From DATEOR01 sp035698665 (lineage in GTDB: Bacteria; Actinomycetota; Thermoleophilia; Gaiellales; Gaiellaceae), in contig DASSBN010000076.1 in assembly GCA_035698665.1 (NCBI GenBank), positions 1-47,263 of the forward strand: a DNA stretch of 47,263 nt, given 5' to 3'. Position numbers and translations under genes: made by a program. A model generated the notes under the pieces. It did not search any database, was not told where the DNA came from, and saw nothing but the letters and a program-made list of their open reading frames with translations. This document shows, one piece after another, positions 22,882 through 31,578 of this stretch (its first letter is position 1; each line of letters begins with the position of its first letter).

Positions 22882-23414
22882 CGGTCGTGAAAACCGGAGT
22901 CGAAGGCCCAGTCCGGATACTCACGCTCGAAAAGCGACAAATGCCTGTCCCACCCCGTTGCATCGAGCAAGGCGGGCGGCGTGAGCGACAACCTTCCGTT
23001 CGCGATCGCGAAGCCCCAGCTGAAGCCGAGGAGTGCCCGAACCCGTCGCTCGTCCGGGATAAAGGCGAGAAAGCTGTGCGCGGTCCAGTCGAGCGGCTCG
23101 CGCGCGCGCCGCGAGGGCGCATCGAAAAGGGTCGGCGCGAAGCCGAACCAGCAGAACGGATGCGGCACGCGACCCAGTGCCTCGACGGGATCCGGTTCGA
23201 ACGCTCCTCCGGTCGGCCCGTCCGTGGATCGCACCAGCTGGATCCATCCGAGTGCGGCGCGATATCCGCGCCCGGCGTAGTTCACGACGGCCTTGCAGAC
23301 GGGGAAACCCTCCGCGTGCGGTGGGCAGCCGAGCTCCTCGGGGTCCGTGTTCGGCTCGACCTCCACGTCCACACGGCCAGAAAACCCACTCAGGCTGAAC
23401 TCGATGGCCAGCAC
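22878..23414 (-). CDS. Conserved-looking protein of unknown function
   Basis: A 178-residue soluble protein with no signal peptide or membrane helix. It is rich in aromatic residues (PHPFCWFGFAPTLFDAPSRR, LDWTAHSFLAFIPD, LLGFSWGFAIANGRL) and ends in WDRHLSLFEREYPDWAF. I do not recognise a family, though the pattern looks like a compact alpha/beta domain. GTG 23414 follows TAGGGT by 6 bases, suggesting a leaderless mRNA. It is coupled to the Yip1-like membrane gene by a four-base overlap. Confidence 0.6.
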   Translation of the reverse strand: MLAIEFSLSGFSGRVDVEVEPNTDPEELGCPPHAEGFPVCKAVVNYAGRGYRAALGWIQLVRSTDGPTGGAFEPDPVEALGRVPHPFCWFGFAPTLFDAPSRRAREPLDWTAHSFLAFIPDERRVRALLGFSWGFAIANGRLSLTPPALLDATGWDRHLSLFEREYPDWAFDSGFHDR

Positions 23415-23420
23415 GGCAGA

Positions 23421-23426
23421 ACCCTA
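23421..23426 (-). promoter_or_regulatory. -10-like hexamer, leaderless spacing
   Basis: TAGGGT (minus strand) ends 6 bases before the GTG at 23414. It separates this pair of genes from uvrA, whose stop is 24 bases upstream. Confidence 0.4.
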
Positions 23427-23437
23427 CCGGGCCGAAT

Positions 23438-26278
<2,841 letters not shown>

Positions 26279-26443
26279 TTAATGGCTCCCCCGGCCCCGT
26301 CCGACGGCTCCTGGGCGGCTGCAAGGCGTCGCCATGCTGCGTCCTCGGTCGCGCACATGCTCACGAGCATGCACGCTCCCTGCGTCCTTACCTGGCTCGC
26401 CTTTCGCGCGCCAGGACCTCGTCGACGAAGCCGGAGGAACCAT
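26279..26443 (-). CDS. Possible 54-codon upstream open frame in the uvrA leader
   Basis: ATG at 26443 lies 6 bases after the -10-like TACACT, a leaderless spacing. The frame ends with TAA directly before the uvrA ATG. The predicted peptide is basic and starts MVPPASSTRSWRAKG. Against real coding: many codons end in A or T, unlike neighbouring genes, and the structured repeat inside it is not kept in frame in its second copy. It may be a regulatory upstream frame that couples ribosomes into uvrA, or chance. Confidence 0.2.
   Translation of the reverse strand: MVPPASSTRSWRAKGEPGKDAGSVHAREHVRDRGRSMATPCSRPGAVGRGRGSH
26336..26389 (-). repeat. Structured dispersed repeat, copy 1 (uvrA leader)
   Basis: Read on the minus strand: AAGGACGCAGGGA, a 12-bp hairpin GCGTGCATGCTC / GAGCATGTGCGC (with two G-T wobbles), then GACCGAGGACGCAGC. 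The same flanks with a different hairpin occur at 34806-34858 on the plus strand. Each copy also has an internal direct repeat GGACGCAG. It lies in the untranslated leader between the SOS promoter and the uvrA start. Confidence 0.7.
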
Positions 26444-26449
26444 CCCCCC

Positions 26450-26455
26450 AGTGTA
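26450..26455 (-). promoter_or_regulatory. Candidate -10 of uvrA
   Basis: TACACT on the minus strand. The -35 region at about 17 bases spacing would fall inside the SOS box at 26471-26484, so repressor binding there would block RNA polymerase. Confidence 0.45.
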
Positions 26456-26470
26456 GCCCTGGCCCTCGGA

Positions 26471-26484
26471 CGAACATGTGTTCG
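26471..26484. promoter_or_regulatory. SOS box (LexA operator) of uvrA
   Basis: CGAACATGTGTTCG is a perfect 14-base palindrome matching the CGAAC-N4-GTTCG LexA site of Gram-positive bacteria and actinobacteria. It lies between the stop of the beta-propeller-like gene and the inferred uvrA -10. LexA repression of uvrA is well known in other species. Confidence 0.88.
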
Positions 26485-26496
26485 CTTTTCGCCGTC

Positions 26497-27456
26497 CTAG
26501 CGCCACTGGACGGCCATGGCGGCGAGCGGAATTCGCACCGCCTGGCCGGCCGCGTCGCTCGGGAAGACCTCGACCGAGCTCTCCGTGGCGAGGGCGGCGA
26601 GGCGCTCGTCGCCGGACCACGTGATCGAGCGCGCCAGCTCGTCGCTCGCGGGGAGCGGCCGCGGGGCCGGAGGTCCATCCGTGCGAAAGAGCGTCAGCGT
26701 CCCGTCGAGGCGAACGACCACGTAGCGCCCGCCCGGGCTCTCCTCGAGCGCGCCCATGCGGGCCCCGACCGAGTTGAAGAGGCGCTCGCGCCGCCCATCC
26801 CGAACGATCTCCAGCGACGTCGCACGGTCGGGCCCGGTCAGCACCGCGTAGTCGCCGGTCCCGAGCCAGGCGACCTCCCGGACACCTGGGGGCGCTCCCG
26901 GGACAGGGCGGTTGCAGAGAGCAACCTCGTGCAGCCCCTGGAAGACGACCTTCTCGGCGCCGGGCGGGCAGCGGCCGGTCCATTCCCGCAAGCGCCCGTC
27001 CCGGACGAACGTCAGCGTCCCATCCGGCTTGAACGCCGGCGACGTGCCCGCGAACCCGTGGCTCCAACCGCCCGAGGTGACCTCGATGGTCTCCCCGTTC
27101 ACCTGTCGGGCCGCGAGTCCGGTGTCCGCGTCGCTCGGAGGGCGAGCCCAGAAGCCGCAGTCCGGGCCGGCAAGCTCCGTCTCCGTTGTCCAGACGAGCG
27201 TCGGGAGCCGAAGGATGAAGCGGCGGCACGCAACGTCGGTGACGTAGAGGACACCGTCGGCGCCGAGCTTCTTCAGCTCCGCCACCAGGTGAGTGCGCCC
27301 AGGAATATCCGGTGGGCCGGCGGACCCGGCCGGGTGCTCCTTGGCCGGGGCCGCGGCCGGCGCGGCGCTTCCGTTCGACTGCAGCGCGTCCCTGCCCGCG
27401 AAGAGCGCAAGAAGGAGCAGCGCGGCGACCAGGATCCAGGTCACGAGCGGGCGCAT
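26497..27456 (-). CDS. Membrane-anchored beta-propeller-like protein
   Basis: A 319-residue protein with an N-terminal anchor (TWILVAALLLLALFAGRDAL), a Pro/Ala linker and an extracytoplasmic domain. Repeated short motifs suggest TolB or WD40-like blades: PAFKPDGTLTFVRDGRLREW, REVAWLGTGDYAVL and SITWSGDERLAALA. It shares features with the protein at 36290-37321: a TDxxC segment, a DCxFWAxPP-like segment (DCGFWARPPS here) and a closing WR or WRPE. No catalytic residues are recognised. TACCCT lies 9 bases before the ATG. It could bind a ligand or another envelope protein. Confidence 0.65.
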   Translation of the reverse strand: MRPLVTWILVAALLLLALFAGRDALQSNGSAAPAAAPAKEHPAGSAGPPDIPGRTHLVAELKKLGADGVLYVTDVACRRFILRLPTLVWTTETELAGPDCGFWARPPSDADTGLAARQVNGETIEVTSGGWSHGFAGTSPAFKPDGTLTFVRDGRLREWTGRCPPGAEKVVFQGLHEVALCNRPVPGAPPGVREVAWLGTGDYAVLTGPDRATSLEIVRDGRRERLFNSVGARMGALEESPGGRYVVVRLDGTLTLFRTDGPPAPRPLPASDELARSITWSGDERLAALATESSVEVFPSDAAGQAVRIPLAAMAVQWR

Positions 27457-27474
27457 CGCCCCCTGAGGGTAGCG

Positions 27475-27897
27475 CTAGGACGCCAGACGGCCGACGCGCC
27501 GGGGATCCGGCACATACGGGATCTCGAGGTCGCCGGCGATCACCGTGCCGTAGCCGAGCAGCCGTCCGAGAAGCCCCTGCTCCACCTCCACCGGCCCGAC
27601 GCGGGCGAAGCGCACCGCGGCCGCGCGCCGCCGGGCAAGGCCGTGCACGACGAGGAGCTTCTCCGTCGTGACGACGAGGGACGTCCGGTCCCAGCGCAGC
27701 ACGGCGCGAAGCGCGAGGAGGGCGCCGACTCCAAGGAGGGCTGCGCCGAGAACGCCGAGCCACGGCGGGGAGAGTCCGACCAGCACGCCACCGGCAAGTG
27801 CCAGGAGGAGCGAGCGGCTGAGCGGACGAACGAGCGCGGCCGTATGCGGCCGGGCCTCGAAGCGCACCGTCTCGCCGGGATCCAGGTACCCGCGCAT
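27475..27897 (-). CDS. Bacterial PH-domain membrane protein
   Basis: A 140-residue protein. It starts MRGYLDPGETVRFEARPHTA, then two hydrophobic helices (SLLLALAGGVLVGL and LGVLGAALLGVGALLALRAV). A bPH2/DUF304-type domain follows: RTSLVVTTEKLLVVHGLARR, VEVEQGLLGRLLGYGTVIA. Family members are membrane proteins of unknown role. It is 18 bases upstream of the beta-propeller-like gene on the same strand, so the two may be co-transcribed. It is divergent from the AI-2E-type permease gene, with a dyad in between. Confidence 0.8.
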   Translation of the reverse strand: MRGYLDPGETVRFEARPHTAALVRPLSRSLLLALAGGVLVGLSPPWLGVLGAALLGVGALLALRAVLRWDRTSLVVTTEKLLVVHGLARRRAAAVRFARVGPVEVEQGLLGRLLGYGTVIAGDLEIPYVPDPRRVGRLAS

Positions 27898-27925
27898 ACG
27901 CAGGATTTCTGCACAAACGCGTGGA

Positions 27926-27947
27926 AGTCCTCGTTCCCCGGAGGACT
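27926..27947. promoter_or_regulatory. Inverted repeat, candidate operator for the permease
   Basis: AGTCCTC - 8 nt - GAGGACT, a perfect 7-bp dyad. It overlaps the candidate -10 TATCCT (27947-27952) of the permease gene, whose ATG is 14 bases further on. It could be a regulator site or an mRNA hairpin at the 5' end. Confidence 0.4.
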
Positions 27948-27966
27948 ATCCTGGGAATCGAGGCTC

Positions 27967-29028
27967 ATGCAGGAGACCGCGCGCAAGGCTTTCATCGCTT
28001 CGCTGATCTTCGTCGCCGTCGTCGCGTCGGCCCTCGCGCTCTGGAAGCTCCGCATCGTCCTCGCGCTGCTCTTCCTCGCGTTCATCATCGCGGCCTCCAT
28101 GCGGCCGAGCGTCGATTGGCTGGCGCGCAGGCGCATCCCGCGCGGGGTCGGGATCCTCCTCCACTACGCGGTGCTCGGCGGCCTCATCGGCCTGCTCCTG
28201 TGGGCGATCGTCCCACGGGCGATCGATCAGGTCGACAACGCGCTCGGCGGCATTCCCACGTCGAGCTCCGAGCTCGAGCGGCAGGCGAACCAGTCGACCG
28301 GCTTCAAGCACGAGATCCTCGTGCGCGTCCAGGACGGGCTCGACGAGCTGCCCTCGGGCGCCGAGCTGGTCGACTCCTCCCTCTCCCTCACGTTCACCGC
28401 CTTCGAGGTGCTCGTGGGCGTCTTCTTCACCTTCGCGTGCGCCGCCTACTGGATCTTCGAGCGCGAGCGCGCCGAGATGCTCGTGATGTCGCTGTTACCC
28501 CGCGACAGACGCAGGACCGTGCGCGACACGTGGAACCTCATCGACGCGAAGCTCGGCGCCTACGTCCGCGGGCTGCTCATCCTCGTCACGTTCGTGGCCT
28601 CGGTGCTCTCGCTCATCTTCTACTTGATCGGGCTGCCGTTCTGGCTCCTGATCGGGATCTTCGCGGGCATCGTGGAGATCGTCCCGGTGCTGGGGCCGAT
28701 CGCGGCCGGCGCGGTCGCCGTGGGCGTGGGGTTCACGGAGTCCTGGCAGCTTGCTCTTGCCGCCGGGCTCGCCGTGCTCGGTGTGCGGCTCTTCGAGGAC
28801 TACGTCGTCATCCCGCGCGTCCTCGGCCACGCGGTCGGGCTGACGCCGCTCACGGTGCTCGTCGCGGTCACCGCGGTCGCGTTCCTCTTCGGCGGCTTCG
28901 CCGTCTTCCTCTCGATCCCGTTTGCCGCGGTGATCGCGACGCTCGTGGACGTGGTCGTCCGCCATCACAATCCGGCGGAGGAGGAGACTCCAGCCGTCCT
29001 CTTCCCGGCGAAGGAGAACGAGAGCTAG
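27967..29028 (+). CDS. AI-2E family transporter (PerM-like permease)
   Basis: A 353-residue polytopic membrane protein. The first helices (FIASLIFVAVVASALAL and IVLALLFLAFIIAASMRP) are followed by the conserved PSVDWLARRRIPRGVGILL. A periplasmic loop of about 80 residues comes next. The family block PFWLLIGIFAGIVEIVPVLGP and the C-terminal VIPRVLGHAVGLTPLTVL are clear. Members of this family export signals, export antiporter substrates or have no known substrate; the name does not prove AI-2 transport. The stop abuts the stop of the convergent small gene with no gap. Confidence 0.9.
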   Translation: MQETARKAFIASLIFVAVVASALALWKLRIVLALLFLAFIIAASMRPSVDWLARRRIPRGVGILLHYAVLGGLIGLLLWAIVPRAIDQVDNALGGIPTSSSELERQANQSTGFKHEILVRVQDGLDELPSGAELVDSSLSLTFTAFEVLVGVFFTFACAAYWIFERERAEMLVMSLLPRDRRRTVRDTWNLIDAKLGAYVRGLLILVTFVASVLSLIFYLIGLPFWLLIGIFAGIVEIVPVLGPIAAGAVAVGVGFTESWQLALAAGLAVLGVRLFEDYVVIPRVLGHAVGLTPLTVLVAVTAVAFLFGGFAVFLSIPFAAVIATLVDVVVRHHNPAEEETPAVLFPAKENES

Positions 29029-29268
29029 CTAGGCCTTGCGCCAGCGGCCGAAGATGAGGCCGCCGAGGGTGAAGCCGAGGCCGAAGGTGCCGACGGCGAA
29101 GCCTCCGACCGCAAGGCTCTTGCGCCAGGTGGACAGACGCTCCCAGTGCCCGAGCGCCTCCTGCTCGTCCGCGGAAAGGGGCTCGCCGCGGCGCTTCTTG
29201 CGCCCAGCGGCCCCGGCCCGGAGGCCGAGGTACATGTCGTCGAAGATCTCAGCGGGTTCGTCGACCAT
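29029..29268 (-). CDS. Small single-pass membrane protein
   Basis: A 79-residue protein. An acidic N terminus (MVDEPAEIFDDMYLGL) and a basic, charged middle (RKKRRGEPLSADEQEALGHW) lead to one C-terminal membrane helix (LAVGGFAVGTFGLGFTLGGL) and a basic end. The family is not recognised. ATG 29268 is chosen because TATAGT ends 6 bases upstream; a TTG at 29274 is in frame. The -10 is shared with the divergent phosphoesterase gene. Confidence 0.6.
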   Translation of the reverse strand: MVDEPAEIFDDMYLGLRAGAAGRKKRRGEPLSADEQEALGHWERLSTWRKSLAVGGFAVGTFGLGFTLGGLIFGRWRKA

Positions 29269-29274
29269 GACCAA

Positions 29275-29282
29275 ACTATAGT
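29275..29282. promoter_or_regulatory. Palindromic, probably bidirectional -10 element
   Basis: ACTATAGT is self-complementary and gives TATAGT on both strands. On the minus strand it is 6 bases from the small membrane gene's ATG; on the plus strand it is 11 bases from the metallophosphoesterase ATG. No good -35 is visible on either side. Confidence 0.5.
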
Positions 29283-29293
29283 GTCCCCGCCCG

Positions 29294-30127
29294 ATGGCGC
29301 CTTTACGCGTCCTGCAGGTTTCCGACCTTCATGCGGGCACGCGTGAGGAGCCCGAGGTGGAAAACGACCTGCGGGCACTCGTCGCGGATCTGGCTCCCGA
29401 GCTCGTCGTCGCAAGCGGCGATCTGACCCATCGCAACACGCCCGAGCAGCATGCCCGGGCCGCCGCGCTCCTGCGCTCCCTCGGCCCTCCGCTCCTCGTC
29501 ATCCCGGGGAATCACGACATCCCACGCTGGCCGCCATGGCGCTTCACGCGGACCTTCGACCAGTTCCTCGAGGTGTGGCCCGAGACCGAGCCCGTCTACC
29601 GCTCCGAACGGCTCGTGGTCTGCGGCCTGAACTCGGTGCGGCCGTGGAAGCAGCAAGGCGGGGCACTGCGCTCCTGGCAGCTCGATCACGTCGCGGAGAC
29701 GTTCGCCGGGGCGCCTGAGGGTGCGCTCAAAATGGTCGCCGTCCACCACCATCTGCTGGGCGCGCCCTGGCGGACCGTCAAGCGCACGATCGCCAACCGC
29801 TCGACTGTCCTCGGAGCGCTCGTCGACGCCGGGGCGGAACTGATCGTCTCCGGGCACGTGCACCAGAGCGCGGTTTCCGAACGGCATGAGTTCGAGGTCG
29901 TGGAGGGCGACGTGCACGGGACGACGGTCGTGACCGCCCCCGGTCTCGGACAGCCGCGCCCGAAGCGCCGGGGCGAGGCGCGCGGTCTCCATTTCTTCGA
30001 GGTCGAGGAGGGCTCGCTCACAGTGATCACGTACTCGTGGGTCGGAAACGACTGGTGCCGGATCGCCGAACGCCGCTTCACACGCGGGTTCGGCGGCCTC
30101 GTTTCAGACAGACGAGAGGCCGGGTAG
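29294..30127 (+). CDS. Calcineurin-like metallophosphoesterase
   Basis: A 277-residue phosphoesterase with all core metal motifs: VLQVSDLHAG (DxH), VVASGDLTHRN (GDxxH-type), VIPGNHDIP (GNHD), VAVHHHLLG and IVSGHVHQSA (GHxH). It resembles class III cyclic-nucleotide phosphodiesterases and other small phosphohydrolases. The natural substrate is not predictable. The ATG at 29294 has no Shine-Dalgarno sequence and may be near-leaderless. The 3' end carries a hairpin, and its stop codon is part of the next gene's -10 hexamer. Confidence 0.9.
   Translation: MAPLRVLQVSDLHAGTREEPEVENDLRALVADLAPELVVASGDLTHRNTPEQHARAAALLRSLGPPLLVIPGNHDIPRWPPWRFTRTFDQFLEVWPETEPVYRSERLVVCGLNSVRPWKQQGGALRSWQLDHVAETFAGAPEGALKMVAVHHHLLGAPWRTVKRTIANRSTVLGALVDAGAELIVSGHVHQSAVSERHEFEVVEGDVHGTTVVTAPGLGQPRPKRRGEARGLHFFEVEEGSLTVITYSWVGNDWCRIAERRFTRGFGGLVSDRREAG
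30095..30121 (+). terminator. Candidate hairpin at the end of the phosphoesterase gene
   Basis: GGCCTCGT pairs with ACGAG-A-GGCC (one bulged A) around a 9-base loop. It lies inside the last codons and upstream of the next gene's promoter-like TAGGGT. No T-run follows. Confidence 0.3.
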
Positions 30128-30130
30128 GGT
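30125..30130 (+). promoter_or_regulatory. -10-like hexamer of the small lipoprotein gene
   Basis: TAGGGT, 7 bases before the ATG at 30138. Its first three bases are the stop codon of the upstream gene. Leaderless spacing. Confidence 0.45.
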
Positions 30131-30137
30131 CACGGGG

Positions 30138-30467
30138 ATGGCAGGCAAGGCACTTCTGGGGCTTGCGGTTACGGCCGTCGCGGCGGCAGTGACTCTCGCA
30201 GCGTGCGGCGGGGGCGGTGAGCCGACGACCTTCACTCCAGAGGTGGAGGACAACTTCGTGAACTCGTGCGTCGACTCGGCGACAACGGGGGCGACTCCTG
30301 CCGACGAGTCGGACGCCGAGCGCATCTGCGGCTGCATGTACACAGAGCTCAAGCAGCGCATGAGCTTCGAGGAGTTCAAGGCGGCAGACGAGTCGCTGCG
30401 CGAGGGCGAGCAGATGTCCGCCGAGGTCGCCGCGACCCTTCAGGCCGCGGCGCAAGCCTGCGCCTAG
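30138..30467 (+). CDS. Small Cys-containing lipoprotein
   Basis: A 109-residue exported lipoprotein. The signal peptide ends in a lipobox: AAAVTLAACGGGG, with the lipidated Cys near residue 23. The mature part contains FVNSCVDSA, ERICGCMYTELKQRMSFEEF and a final QACA. The four downstream cysteines could form two disulfides. I do not recognise a domain. The next gene is convergent, 7 bases away. Confidence 0.65.
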   Translation: MAGKALLGLAVTAVAAAVTLAACGGGGEPTTFTPEVEDNFVNSCVDSATTGATPADESDAERICGCMYTELKQRMSFEEFKAADESLREGEQMSAEVAATLQAAAQACA

Positions 30468-30474
30468 CTTCGCG

Positions 30475-31545
30475 TCAGGCCGGCGAGCCCTGCCGTGCGA
30501 ACCTGGGTAGCTCGCTGTTGAGCTGCTTCACCGACGGGAGCAGCGCGAGCGCGGGCAGAAGGGGCAGCCAGAACGTGAAGAAGCGGTAGACGAGCGCGGC
30601 GAGAAGCGCCGGGGCGAGCGGCATGCCGACCGCGTGGAGGCTGAAGGCGAGCGCCGCCTCGATCCCGCCGGACCCGCCGCCGGGAAGCGGCAACGCGGTG
30701 GCGACGTAGCCCGTCGCGAAGGCGAGCACGAGCGCGGCGAGGACGACGCTCGAGTGCGTGAACGCGCGCAGCGCCGCGTAGAGCGTGAGCAGGTGGCCGA
30801 ACCAGTAGACGGCGAAGCCGAGGATGGCGGAGGGATGGGCGCGCGGGTTGAGGACGAGGTGGCGCACGACGACAACGCCGCCGATTCCGTCCGCGAAGCC
30901 CTTCTTCAGCTTCGACCACCAGAACGTCGTCCTGCCCTCCCCCTCCCTCTCCTTCACTGCCTCCGCGTGGCTGAGCCGCGTCGCCCTCTTCGGCGAGCTG
31001 ACGAAGGCGGCGAGGACGACGCAGACGGGCACGACGATGATCCAGCCGAGCGTCATCCCGAGCGGCGCGCCCGATCCTCGCCCCGCCAGGACGAACATCG
31101 CCGCGACCGCCGCAAAGGTTCCGAGCAGGCCCCATTCCAGCGTGTTGAAGCCGAGCACGCGGCGCGCCGAGTCGTGGGTGCTGGCGCCCGCGCGCCGCAG
31201 GGCCCAGAAGTCGACGGCGAGACCGCCGGCCGCGGAGCCGAGGACGTTCGCCCCGAAGCCGATGCCGACGATGCGGGTCACCGTCCAGAACGGCAGGTTC
31301 GGCCCGTCGTGCATGCGGGCGATCTCGCGGTAGCCGGCGATGTAGCCGGCGTAGGCGCACACGAGCCCCGCAAGGCAGATCGGGAACCATTTCCGGTTGG
31401 CGGCGTCGAGGGCGTCGACGATCTCGTCGAAGTCCGCCGCCTTCCCGATGAGGCTGAAGGCGCCGACGAGGAGGATCACTGCGATGACGATGGTGGCGAG
31501 CGCCCGCTTGGCGTCGATCCCCAGGATGTTCTCGCGCTGCGCCAC
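30475..31545 (-). CDS. Flippase-like integral membrane protein (UPF0104 / LPG synthase TM family)
   Basis: A 356-residue protein with about eight membrane helices, such as IVIAVILLVGAFSLIGKA, LAGLVCAYAGYIAGYREIA and LALLPSV near the end. IGFGANVLGSAAGGLAVDFWALRRAG and LPGGGSGGIEAALAFSLHAV match the glycine-rich blocks of the lysylphosphatidylglycerol synthase/flippase-like membrane domain. There is no synthase domain attached. A role in lipid or lipid-linked sugar translocation is a family-based guess. GTG 31545 is 33 bases after the uvrB stop, suggesting read-through from uvrB. Confidence 0.82.
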   Translation of the reverse strand: MAQRENILGIDAKRALATIVIAVILLVGAFSLIGKAADFDEIVDALDAANRKWFPICLAGLVCAYAGYIAGYREIARMHDGPNLPFWTVTRIVGIGFGANVLGSAAGGLAVDFWALRRAGASTHDSARRVLGFNTLEWGLLGTFAAVAAMFVLAGRGSGAPLGMTLGWIIVVPVCVVLAAFVSSPKRATRLSHAEAVKEREGEGRTTFWWSKLKKGFADGIGGVVVVRHLVLNPRAHPSAILGFAVYWFGHLLTLYAALRAFTHSSVVLAALVLAFATGYVATALPLPGGGSGGIEAALAFSLHAVGMPLAPALLAALVYRFFTFWLPLLPALALLPSVKQLNSELPRFARQGSPA

Positions 31546-31578
31546 GGTCGCCTGCAGCCTGCCCGTCGAGTCGGCCGG

